DNA from: Portulaca oleracea
Lineage: Eukaryota; Streptophyta; Magnoliopsida; Caryophyllales; Portulacaceae
Length of the DNA: 64,000 bases
Direction: 5' to 3'
Assembly (NCBI GenBank): GCA_029582165.1
Contig: CM055877.1
Coordinates: 4,733,297-4,797,296, forward strand
Shown one piece after another: positions 49,201 through 59,289 of this stretch. The translations under genes were made by a program, and so were the position numbers. Every line of letters begins with the position of its first letter. The stretch's first letter is position 1. The notes under the pieces are model-generated. The model made no database searches and had not been told where the DNA came from. It was given only the letters and a program-made list of their open reading frames with translations.

Positions 49201-51044
49201 TAGGGCAAATCTCGGCCTTGCCAATCATCGGTATAGCACTGAGGGCAGGAGCATGAAGGATGGTGATAGTGTCTCTCATCAAGATACGAATTGGGAGAAT
49301 CATAATCAAACCGCCCTCCATAGTTTGAATGCTGGTGCATTTGTCTAGTGCGGGGCCTACTCATCGATGGACCTGAAAATGGATCATCATACATGTCACC
49401 GGCGTGAGGAACTGGACCAGATGAAAAGTAAGCTGGCCTTCGAACAACACCTCTGCCCGGGACAAATTGCTGCATGGATCTCGCTTTGAATCTTCCAAAC
49501 TCATCATCATCCAAATACTCATCTGTTCCACCATACAACCCAGAGGAAGGAAGAACCCTATTACCTTCCAGCTGCTCACTTAATTCCTTGTATCTCCTAA
49601 AAAGCTCAGCACGCTCCATCTCTAACTCCCGAACATTAGCAGGTACCCTTGGACTGTCAAAACTGTGCCTTGATTCGCCATAACTGCCCCTGGAGTTAGG
49701 CCGATAATTGGTTGCTTGGGATGTCGGGTAACCACCACCAACATCTTCACCTTGAAACCCATCCCGGTATAACCCTTTCCTCCTAGGGTTAATCGCATGA
49801 ACGTGGTCATCCGTGGAACCCTCTGAAGTCATCTTGTGGTCATATCCTTGAGCTGACTCCCTAGATTCACTGGTTTGATCAACATCCCCAACTCCAATTT
49901 GTTCTCTCCATGGTCTCCTTCCTCTTCTTGAGTAGCTATCATTGGTCTGTGTCGGTTCATTATCAGGAAGCCATAAACTGAAGGAGCTTTTCACAGTCAG
50001 CTTCTTATCCTTAGATTCTTTGTCAACATCAGAAGTGTTCTCTTCACTAAATTCTGAGACAAGGCCTCTTCTCATAGGTGACTTTGGAAAATCCCCAGCC
50101 GTTGATCTTGCTGGTGATTTTCCAACACCATCTAGACCAGCGGCGTCCCTCATTGGTGACCTGCTGACATTTTTTGATCTCACGCTCACCCCTGGTTTGC
50201 TCTGCCTGATGGGTGACTGACTAACATCCCTTTGAGTCATTGGCGATTTACCAAACGACCCATCATCATCATCATCATCAAGATCACCTCGGACCGTCCC
50301 TCTCATTGGGGACCGGCTAACATGGGTTGACCTCATAGGAGAGCTAGGGACCGAGCCAAGATCGCTCAAAAACCTATCCCTCATTGGGGATTTAGAAAAC
50401 CCCCCATCAAACTCATCCCTAATCACAGGTCTCTCCGGTGTTTTACTCTCTCTAATGGGTGATTTACCGGCAGCCCCACCGTAACCGAAGTCACCCGAGC
50501 CCTTCTCCCTCATAGGTGATCTGGTGACATCGCGTGAGCTTGTATCAGAACTTGGGATAGAGTCAAGGTCATTCAAAAACCTATCCCTCATTGGGGATTT
50601 ACGAAACCCCCCACCAAACTCATCCCCAATCACGGGTCTCTCCGGTGTTTTACTCTCCCTAATGGGTAAATTGCTGAAGTTTCTCTGCCTAGCGGGTGAT
50701 TTACCAGCCCCACCGTAATCAAAATCAGGTGAGTTGACACCAATGTTATCCTCAATCACGGGTCCCTCTGGTGTTTTGCTCTCCCTATTGGGTGATTTAC
50801 CGGCCCCACCATAACCAAAGTCGCCTGAACCCTTATCCCTCATAGGTGACCTGGTGACATCGTTTGACCTTGTACGAGCATTCGGGATAGAGTCAAGATC
50901 ATTCAAAAACCTATCCCTCATTGGGGACTTAGGAAAACCCCCATCAAACTCAGGCAAAGCACTCTCCCCCATGGGAGGATAAGGATTGGCACCAATATTG
51001 GCATCTCCTCCCATGGTGTACCTTGCTGGTGATCTGCTAGCCAT
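46299..51044 (-). CDS. DUF3133 / EDR4-like zinc-ribbon protein with XLG-like C-terminus, complete, 4 exons
   Basis: Exons on the minus strand: 51044-48178, 47795-47735, 47635-47412 and 46359-46299; phases join to 1070 residues. Residues 1-330 are tandem repeats built around (K/R)SPMR(D/G) with GGAGKSP.RESKTPERPVI linkers and an acidic DDDDDD run. The zinc ribbon (about residues 665-712) has CVPICGGAPFVLCKGCFVLL and FRCGGCSAVV, the DUF3133 signature found in Arabidopsis EDR4, a membrane-linked regulator of mildew resistance. The C-terminus (EYWYDSKAGFWGVMGHRCLG, VFVNGRELHKKDLDILVGRG, GKLAPT, GFGMQVP) is the region that caused relatives to be named extra-large G-protein-like. The last exon was found by phase and the expected TVE..GFGM.VP ending. 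Function in this plant is inferred only. The start at 51044 has no upstream in-frame alternative that looks conserved; a leader intron is possible between 51070 and 51550. Confidence 0.88.
47078..47295 (+). repeat. Dispersed core repeat, copy 4 (EDR4-like intron 3)
   Basis: CAATACTCCGAGATCCCGCC, TAGGGCGAGGTATGGAGAGG, then the core TAGTTTAGAGAGACTGGTAC and the same right-hand words as at 40826-40980. This is the longest copy. Confidence 0.65.
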
Positions 51045-51117
51045 ATGGAATTTTATGTTCCCAATTTCACCTGATCACAAGTTGCTCACCAACCCCTTCC
51101 TCACGATGCACCAAAAC

Positions 51118-51222
51118 CAATACTCCTGAATCGTGCCTAGGCGAGGTATGGTGGGGGTATGATTTAACAGTTTTACCTCTAAAGTTTGCAATTTAGAGAG
51201 ACTGGTTCCAATTGACCTTCCT
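51118..51222 (+). repeat. Dispersed core repeat, copy 5 (EDR4-like leader region)
   Basis: CAATACTCCTGAATCGTGCC, TAGGCGAGGTATGG, then TTTACCTCTAAAGTTTGCAA and TTTAGAGAGACTGGTTCCAA. It sits about 75 bp upstream of the start codon. Confidence 0.65.
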
Positions 51223-52332
51223 CCAACGTTGTACCTCTCCTTTAAACTTCACCAACTTCTCCGTCTCCTCCGACAACACATTGGTTAGTGCTGAGCCATT
51301 TTAGCTGCACAATTCATTTCAACCAACAAGTTTCACAAATGGGAAATGCACCAACAAAATAGACACTACTGAATCTACACTAGGAGACAGAACGATCTTG
51401 CGCGATCAAATGGAAAATATCATCATACAAATAAGGTGCTCACAATGGAGTACTAATTCTACGTGCAAGCACAATTTCTCTATTCAGTGAGGCATTTTAA
51501 CAAACACTTTGCGTGCATTCAAAACAGGGAGGACAAAATCGAAGAATACCTCGAAGAACAGCTCCAAACTGGTAGACACCAATCTCAGGGGGCTCGAGCA
51601 ACACCTCGTTGAACTCTGGGCAATCAACTAGCTGAATTTCCCACAAATTTTCCAGGTTTGTTTCTCAAAAACCCTCTCAACAAAAATCGACAAAACAAAA
51701 AGGGTTCGAAATACCCAGCAAGAAATTCAAAATTTCAAACCCCCAAAAGAGAGAAAGAAACCCAGAAACTAGCACAGATGCCCACAAATTCAAACTTTCA
51801 GCCCCCAGAAACGAAAGAATATGGGAATGGGTAAACTTATACTACAACAAACAACAAGAACATTAGATTTGACAATGTAAAAGGGTTGAAAAATCGCGTG
51901 TTTCATCAAGTTTGACTAAGTTAATGACGTGGGTAATCGTAAAGTTTCATTTTGTCAAAGAAATACCTAAAAGAAAAAGGGGGTTTTGTTCTGGAAACGA
52001 ATTTATCAAGCTGCTTTACAGCTATAGATGGTAATCAGTAATTAATCTGCATTTATGTTTTCTGTCGCTGAACAAGTCTTTGGGTTTGGGAGTGAGCTAC
52101 AAGAATTTGGAGGGAAATAGCTAGACAAGGGGAGGGGAAGTCAACCCCCCAAGGCCAAATTCATGAAAGAAACGACGTCGTAGTTATGGGAATACGGCAT
52201 CGTTTGGTGGAGTTGACTGAAGGTGTTGACGAAGTGAGTTAATTTTAGTTATAGAAAAAGTGCTGCTTGTGGATGAAGTAAATTTAGGCTCTAGTTCTTA
52301 GGTTGATCATGTGGAAATAATGAATACTAATT
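51223..52332. other. 5' flank of the EDR4-like gene
   Basis: Probable untranslated exon(s), leader intron and promoter of the minus-strand gene. A GAGGTATTC donor-like site lies near 51550. No separate gene is seen. Confidence 0.4.
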
Positions 52333-52703
52333 ACTATATCCGTCATTTTATAAGTCAAATTGTTCATAAAATATATATAACAAATTAATTAATTTTTTTG
52401 GTATGTCACCCTTTGCATTTCCAATGATTATTCCACTCCATAATAAAATACGTATGATGCTATTTTATTTTTAATAAGTTTTTTGCATGAAGGTTATTTT
52501 CTGAAAATAATGAAGCAAGTTAAGGTGCACAAAGTGTTCGGAGTAAAAATAAAGTAAATGTAGAAAATAACCTTCATGTAAAACTTATTAAAAATAAAAT
52601 GGCATCATATGTATTTTATTATGGAGTGGAATAGTTATTGGAAATGTAAATACTAACATACAAAAAAATTAGGTAATTTGACAAATACTAAGAAAGTGAA
52701 GAT
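52333..52703. mobile_element. Stowaway-like foldback element with long arms
   Basis: Arms of about 85 bp (52424-52510 and 52560-52645) are near-exact inverse copies, including CCACTCCATAATAAAATACG, AAAATAAC and GCATGAAGGTTATTTTCT. The outer parts pair more weakly (AAGTCAAATT with AATTTGACAAAT). Confidence 0.6.
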
Positions 52704-53159
52704 AATATAAGACGACTCCTTTTTTTCCTGATGAGTATGACCTTAGAGGATATAAAAGCAAATGCAACGACCCAAGAACCTATCATACCACATTTAAAAA
52801 AGAAAAAGAAAAAGAAAAGCAGCACACAACGAGAGAAGAAATGACATCAACCTATTATAATAACATATTGATGCAGTATTAGGGGGATTGTTAAACATGC
52901 TTGTCTTCATTTACTTTTGCAGCTTCTTTATAAAAGATTTTATCACTTGTTTTGGGTGGTCATATCGAAGAACTCATTTTGTCAATTCCTCACAACTTTC
53001 CTAGTAACCATAATGACACTAGAGTCATAACTTTTATTAGAATCTACGACATGTTCTAATAGTTTGGGTTGCTACATCAAGTCTCTTCTCATTACTTAAT
53101 TTTTTTCGTTCTTTGAAGAGACAACAACTCTAATTGTTTTTCTATCCAAATTTCATTTA

Positions 53160-53394
53160 GGCCCTGTTCTATACTGCGGTTGGCAAACTGCGGTATCAAA
53201 CCTCACCGTAGTTTGCCACAAATCATTACTTTTCTCTCTCTTCACTCTTCTCTCTCTTCACTTTTCTCCTCTACATTCTCTCTCCTCACCTACCTCACAT
53301 ACCAATAACCTACCATAATTCCACCACACCCCACCACAATTCCACCATACCCCACCACACCACACCGCAAAATACCGCAGAAAAGAACAGGGTC
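53160..53394. mobile_element. Tourist-like MITE, copy 5, complete
   Basis: TTA at 53157-53159 and 53395-53397. Ends GGCCCTGTTCTATACTGCGG and, complemented from the right, GACCCTGTTCTTTTCTGCGG. Interior CTCTCTTCACTTTTCTC then CCACCACACC repeats. This is the best-preserved copy. Confidence 0.8.
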
Positions 53395-54718
53395 TTAGTC
53401 TCTACTCTTTAATATAAAATTTTCTTCTTTTTTTTTGCTGACATTTACTTTAAGTCCTTAGACTAAACTAAGAGGCCATAAAGTCAAAATTACATTTATA
53501 ATCGAATTGCAAGTTGCAACTTAGAGAAATTGATCATTAGATTCATTTGTATATATCTTTTTCTTTTTTTGGGTTCTCCAATCATTGAATATAAAAGCTA
53601 GTAGTAATTAAGATTTAAGGTTTACTATAGATAATGCTTAGTGTATAAAAAATACAAAATGGTATTACTTGACTAAATTAATTACTCATAAACAAAACTC
53701 AGGTTAACAATGTTGAAGATAAGATTACACATATAAGTATATAACTAATGTATTGAGAGTTCTAGTCATCAATTGATTAATTGACCCTTTTTTCAAATTA
53801 TTTTGGTCCAAAAGATGAGGGAGGAAGGAATTGAATCTAACATTTAAATATGTAAGTCTAATCATGATATTATTGATTATTGATAACTTGGTTGAAATCA
53901 CAACTAATATTTCTTACTAATAATATGGACAAACTTACTTTAAATTATGGTATTGGTATAACATAAGAATATAAGATGTTGAATTTTTGGGTATACTATT
54001 ACCAGAAAACAAATAAATAACTTTAGGTTATACAATATTTTATGTCTTATATTATAAATTAGTATTTTTAGAGGTAATCAGTAGTAAATTTATAGTTAGT
54101 TAACGTATAGTTTTGACTTGACAAGCTTTGAGAAATTACTGAAATTAATTAAGAAATACCCTAGTCTAGGAAAACATTATCACTTTTTAAAATTGTTTAG
54201 ATTTGATCCGATCATTGAGCCTTTGTCTTAAGAGTAACAAGTATGACTCATCCCATATAATATCAATTTAACAGGAAATTTTTATTTCTGACAAGAACTG
54301 AACTTTGATAGGAAACTTAAAAATAGGGCAGTACTCAATTAAATACCGCCTCTTTGATTATGAAAATATTAACATAATGGCCGGCAATTATAAATCAAAA
54401 CTTGCCAAGGTCAATTTAATGAATATCAAGAGAAGGTGCTATACTATAGTCTATAGATATCATGCTCCAATCATGTAGTCATCTTCATACAATGATGAGT
54501 ATATAATTTGATAATCGATGGTAACATGTATGACCAAATAACAATTTATTAACCTCTTTTAAATTTGTATTCCTTTCTTTTGTTAACAGGCAAAACAATC
54601 ATATTAGCCACCTCGTATGCTCTTAATAGTCATAATTAGCCATATGGGCCGTAATATGGACCGTCAATGTACGGCTTAAATACAGCCAGTCCAACCAAGG
54701 CGTGGCCCAACAAATGAT
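53395..54718. other. AT-rich intergenic DNA
   Basis: No gene or clear element is seen. Confidence 0.4.
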
Positions 54719-55322
54719 GTTATTCAACAGGGTTAATGACCAAGAAGGACGGCCTAAGAAAACAATTGACAGTTTAGTATTATGTGGACAATAGAGTCCT
54801 TATTTTGATTAAATTGTAGAGCTCTGGGTGCATAGGTGGCATGTTGATTTATTTTTTTTTTGGTTCAAATGTGAAAACCGGTTCTTTTTTTTTCCTAAGA
54901 TAAAAATGGGGTTTTGATGGGTGCCAAAAGAAGAAGCAAAACTTAGTTTCTCATTAAGCTTCATTCTCAGAAACTTCATTTATTCTGAAAGAATTATAAC
55001 AAAAGAAGAAGAAGAAGAAGAAGAAGAAGAAGAATTAGTTATAATTCTCTCAGAATGAATGAAGTTTCTGAGAATGAAGCTTAATGAGGAATTAGGTTTT
55101 GCTTCTTCTTTTGGCACCCATCAAAAACCCTTTTTTATCTTAGAAAAAAAAAAACCGAACCGATTTTTACATTTGAACAAAAAAAAAAAACTCCAGCATG
55201 CCACCTATGCACCCAGGGCCCTACAATTTAATCAAAATAAGGACTCTATTGTCCGAAGAATACCAAACTATCAATTGTCTTCCTGGACCGTCCTTCTTGG
55301 TCATTAACCCCATTCAATAAGG
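54719..55322. repeat. Large inverted repeat with (GAA)n loop
   Basis: The left arm (54719-55003) and right arm (55036-55322) are inverted copies nearly end to end; outermost GGGTTAATGACCAAGAAGGA and its complement, innermost CAGAAACTTCATT and AATGAAGTTTCTG. Differences by eye are scattered substitutions and length changes in T/A runs. The loop is a GAA run (about 55003-55033). ATTCAA lies in the same direction outside both arms (54721-54726 and 55313-55318), a possible target duplication. No protein-coding frame spans it. Confidence 0.85.
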
Positions 55323-56160
55323 TTTCTTCCTACTTGCCCATTACAAAATTAGGAAGCAAAAGTCCTCCCAACGAAGTTGTTCGTTCCGATTTGGGTTCAG
55401 TACGAGTCAGTTTCAAATTTATTTACGTTTTAGGTTTTGTAAATCGTTTTCAAACCCCTTCGGTGGGGTTCGGGTTGGTTTTCAACCGGGTCAGATTCTG
55501 TCTTGTCAAAATTTTCGAGTATAAATCGAGAAAATCATGTTCAAACCTAGAATTTTTGGGTAAATTTGGATTAGTTATCGCGTCAGGTCGAAAATATTAA
55601 TCCCTTGCAAGTTGTAGCCTAATGTTCGCGCCCAAATATTAGGGAAATAGAACCGGGCCAATATCTCTGCATAATACGTTATCCTCCTTTACCAAACGAT
55701 GCCCCCAATAAAATTCTCCATTTTACTGTGCAATAATGGATCCATAAAAGTTTCTATACGTGATCCTTTATAACAGGATCATCAGATAATGGGGTTTCAA
55801 AATACATTTATTTATTTGTTTTTCAATGTTACTATAGGCATTATAGATAACTTTTTCTTTCAGCGGGGTCGGATCTCGTATTTAGTTATGTGGATCTGCA
55901 ATGTCACTAATTCTTTGGGAGAAGGGTTAGAAGAGTTAGGGGGATTAAGGAGGGTGCTTACTCCTTATTATCCCTCCTTGGAAAGGGAGTAGGAGGGGTA
56001 AAGGAGAATAATTAAGATGGAGTAAGATTTACTTTCTTATACTCCTACCGACTCTTATTTTCCAAGCACCCCAATTTGGGGTGCAAGAAAAAGTCTAATA
56101 ACAATATAACATACAAAATACGTAAATTGACAATCTTACATTTCCATTTCTCTATATCAT

Positions 56161-56163
<3 letters not shown>
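55323..56163. other. Intergenic DNA with transposon-like words
   Basis: No supported gene. GGGTTCGGGTTGG/CAACCGGGTC words near 55465-55495 resemble the inner parts of hAT-like elements. Confidence 0.35.
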
Positions 56164-56208
<45 letters not shown>

Positions 56209-56237
56209 GCACGTACACATATACATCTCTTATTCTA

Positions 56238-56290
<53 letters not shown>
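56164..56290. repeat. Compound microsatellite (CT)n, (GT)n, (AT)n
   Basis: (CT)20 or so at 56164-56203, (GT)n at 56239-56250 and (AT)n at 56251-56290. Confidence 0.9.
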
Positions 56291-56293
<3 letters not shown>

Positions 56294-56401
56294 TATCCCC
56301 CTTCATTTTAACAAACCACACAGAAGAACAGCACCCGAAAGCAAACTTGTTTATTTCAATTTGTAGGGAACCTTTGTTGGCTTGGAAGGAACTACATCTA
56401 C

Positions 56402-56605
56402 ATGTCGGGGGAGTATCTGGAGAAGATTATAAGGCACTTGGAGCATTTTTTGAAGTCGAATGAAATTTTTCTCAAGAACATCCAGGAACGTCTAGGCTTC
56501 ATTGATGCAGCTTTTGAGCATGTCGGGGAAGAAGAAGAAGAAGAAGAAGAAGAAGAAGAAGAGGTCATAAAGGCATGTCGCAAATCTTTGGCCAAACTGT
56601 TATAG
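56402..56605 (+). CDS. Hypothetical small protein, weak candidate
   Basis: Would encode 67 residues: an amphipathic start MSGEYLEKIIRHLEHFLKSN, FIDAAFEHVG, and a run of about twelve glutamates from a GAA microsatellite. Just downstream in another frame (from the ATG at 56656) is MVPHKIWKEFITNLKSLLDY with a hydrophobic C-terminal segment ending 56829. The two could be parts of a broken or spliced gene, but I see no convincing splice pair and recognise neither. The TATA-like (AT)n and CT tract upstream could be promoter-like or just microsatellite. It is the only plus-strand host candidate. Confidence 0.25.
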   Translation: MSGEYLEKIIRHLEHFLKSNEIFLKNIQERLGFIDAAFEHVGEEEEEEEEEEEEVIKACRKSLAKLL

Positions 56606-57164
56606 TATAGAACTATTACTTGGTCTTCAACCATAGGTTTCAGCTTTTAGTTGAGATGGTTCCACACAAAATTTGGAAGGAATTCATTACTAACTTGAAG
56701 TCCTTGCTTGATTATTTGAAGAATAGTCGCACCATCGTTGGGTATACACTGGATGAATGTCTCAAACATCGATCGATCGTCCTGCTTTGCATAATACTTA
56801 TTATAGTAGTTGGCACCAAGCTTGTTTGATAGATTGTTTGGGAATGTGTTGGCTAAACAAACAAATTGAGTGGCAGTACTCTAAGCGGATGAATTTCGTC
56901 TGTTAGATATATTTTCGACACTTTTTGGAAATTTAAATAGTTATGGATGAAAATATAATTTGAGTAAGTAGTTATACTGGGTTAGATTTGATCTTAGTAT
57001 AGTGTTGGATGTTGTTGTCCACCATATGGATAGTTGAAAAAAATAATTTTTTTTTTTCTGGTTTAGACATTAATAGACTAAAATAAAATGTCTCATTAAA
57101 CCTTGTATATTTCTTTTCCAAAGAGGTGTAGGTAGTGAACGATTTTATGAGTATTGGGTTGATT

Positions 57165-57245
57165 GGAACCAGTCTCTCTAAATTGTAAAATTTAGAGGTA
57201 AAATTGCTACGTTGAACCCTTCCATACCTCGTCTAAGTAAGATTA
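57165..57245 (-). repeat. Dispersed core repeat, copy 6
   Basis: Minus copy: GGAACCAGTCTCTCTAAATT, AAAATTTAGAGGTAAAATTG and CCTTCCATACCTCGTCTAAG on the plus strand, complementary in order to copy 5. It lies downstream of the 57432-57824 gene. Confidence 0.65.
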
Positions 57246-57431
57246 CTATTTAGTTGAAACTGCAGATCATTTTTTTCCCTAGCCATATATAAAATTATGG
57301 GCATGTGAAATCAAAGTATAAAAAATCAAAATAATATTGACAAAATACTAAAATTCAAGCCATCATCGATCTCTTTACATTCAAATCTTCGATCCATTAA
57401 AAAAAAAAAAACTTTACCCTTAAAAAATGAT

Positions 57432-57601
57432 CTACTTGTTCCAAAAGAAGTAATTAAAACTAAAGCACCCACTAACCCTGATTTTCTTCCCCTTGTTAAC
57501 CCTAATCCCTTGTTCTCCCCACTCCATCTTCCTCTTGTTTTTACACAAACTCTTCAATCCATGCTCCCTCACATACCCACCTTCTGATCTTGATATAATC
57601 A

Positions 57602-57643
<42 letters not shown>

Positions 57644-57824
57644 GTGAGGATGGTGAGGGCAAGATGATCATCATGTGCCTTTCAATAAGGTGAGAGAGGG
57701 AAGACAACTCAAAGGAATCATACAAAGGGCTCCCACAATCCCATATCATCTTCTCAACTTTCACCATTTCTGATGATGATGATGATGATGATGAGATTGA
57801 TGATCTTTCAAGCTCTTCCTTCAT
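57432..57824 (-). CDS. Small plant-specific protein with WDCGSxLYDSFEL motif (copy 2)
   Basis: A single exon of 130 residues. After a serine-rich start comes IWDCGSPLYDSFELSSLSHLIERHMM, the same core as in the 11390-11857 protein. A second serine run follows (encoded by a GAT microsatellite read in reverse, 57602-57640), then a basic tail. The two poly-serine runs vary in register with the microsatellite, so length is probably variable between individuals. There is no signal peptide or membrane segment. Outside the motif the two proteins are not alike, so they are distant members of a family, not a recent duplicate pair. Function unknown to me. Confidence 0.7.
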
Positions 57825-57890
57825 TCTTCCAATTAAGAGTGATCAAAACCTCTGTTTTCTACTTCTTTTAGTGTGAGGGGTGGAGCTTGC

Positions 57891-57899
57891 CTTTTATAT
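57891..57899 (-). promoter_or_regulatory. TATA box of the 57432-57824 gene
   Basis: ATATAAAAG on the minus strand, about 67 bp upstream of the ATG, which leaves a leader of roughly 35-40 bases, a usual spacing for a short plant 5' UTR. Confidence 0.6.
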
Positions 57900-58082
57900 T
57901 TGTGTGAGGTGTATGATGTTTGGGTTTGATATTGATCATTAAATTTAATTATACAATTAGTGTATATAGAATAATTGTAGTAATTTTTGGGGGTGGGGGT
58001 GGGGAGGTTGGAAATAGGCCAATCATCATAATATATTATAATTATTGAGGAACATTGCATCATCATCAACAATTTGAGTTAT

Positions 58083-58349
58083 TACCTCCATTATGTATTA
58101 ATGGTCATAATTTTGAGTTTTACAGTTCTCCAATATCATTTTTTGATTGATAATTTCTTAGAAAATATGTTATTAACAATTGCAATATTATACTTTTATA
58201 ATAATATTGTTCGTTACGAATCTTATTGCGGAATTTTATACTCCATAACAACTCATTTTATACAGTAAGAAATTTATGATAAAAAATTTTGAAATTTTTC
58301 TGCGATTTTCGAATACCACAACTAATATGAAATGATGCTTGGAGGGAAT
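58083..58349. mobile_element. Stowaway-like MITE, aged
   Basis: TTACCTCCATTATGTATTAATGG at the left; ATATGAAATGATGCTTGGAG at the right. The interior matches 59466-59723 (GGTCATAATTTTGA, TTGATTGATAATTTCTTA). Confidence 0.5.
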
Positions 58350-58470
58350 ATTTGACTTGCCTGTCAAATGATGCATTTTGTAATATTATTATTGTTAATT
58401 ATTAGTATTATCATTATTATTGTATTTTACTGGAGGTGCTTGCATGGCATAGAACAACTCCAACAACTAG

Positions 58471-58716
58471 GGGTGTGTTTGGTTGGTCAATAACCCGGGG
58501 AAATGGTCAATTTTCCTGGGTTGATTTATTTTTTTCATGTTTGGATACGGGTTGAATTCGGGAAAGTTTTCACGATGGGCCCACCATTTTCTCCATTTTC
58601 GGAAAATTTCCCTTGGGGGATAAGGGAAATTGTTCCTAGGGAAATCTTTCCCATGGAAAACTTCCCATGAGAAATTTTCCTCGGAAAAAATTTCCCTGGG
58701 GTTCTTAAACACTCCC
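58471..58716. mobile_element. Harbinger-like MITE, GGGTG(C/T)(A/G)TTTGG family, copy 2
   Basis: TAG on both sides (58468-58470, 58717-58719). Ends GGGTGTGTTTGGTTGG and AAACACTCCC. Interior GGGAAAGTTTTCACGATGGG and CCCACCATT words are shared with 7279-7528. Confidence 0.65.
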
Positions 58717-59289
58717 TAGAACAAACTTTCCTTTTTGCATATTTTGAATTTTTCCTCACTGATTTTTCAAATAGGAGTATTCAGTTCTTTGTCTCAATTT
58801 ATGGATGTATTCTATTCTATATGAATATAGTTGTAACGTTTGTAGATATGATGTAAGTATTCGGTTGATGGGTCATTACTGTTCATAAACAATTTGGTAC
58901 TTGCTCTTTGTCTTGATCAGTAAAATTTACTTGTGATTATCTCTGAGATAGGAGCCTAGTAAATGAGCTAAATTTACCGGATCTACAAAAATGTCATGTA
59001 TGGATTACGTACAATGAACATATTTAGAAATCTCCCATCTGAATTTAAAATTTAAACTTGTGGTTGTATTTGTCACAATATGGAGTAACTGTTAGCTTTC
59101 ATTTGGTGCAAGGGCTATTTAATTGTTCCATAACAAGCAACGTTTTTGAAGAATTATAAATAAAAATTATAGTTGTTATGAAAGTAGTATTTTTTTATTA
59201 TAACTTTAATAATAATAATGTCACATGATATATAATTACATATGTTGAGAAATGTGCTGTTAAAGCTATGAAAAATACACTACACAGTA

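Noticed and set aside
48231..50718. Several plus-strand ORFs across the EDR4-like exon 1
   Set aside because: They are antisense shadows of a 2.9-kb exon with recognised domains.
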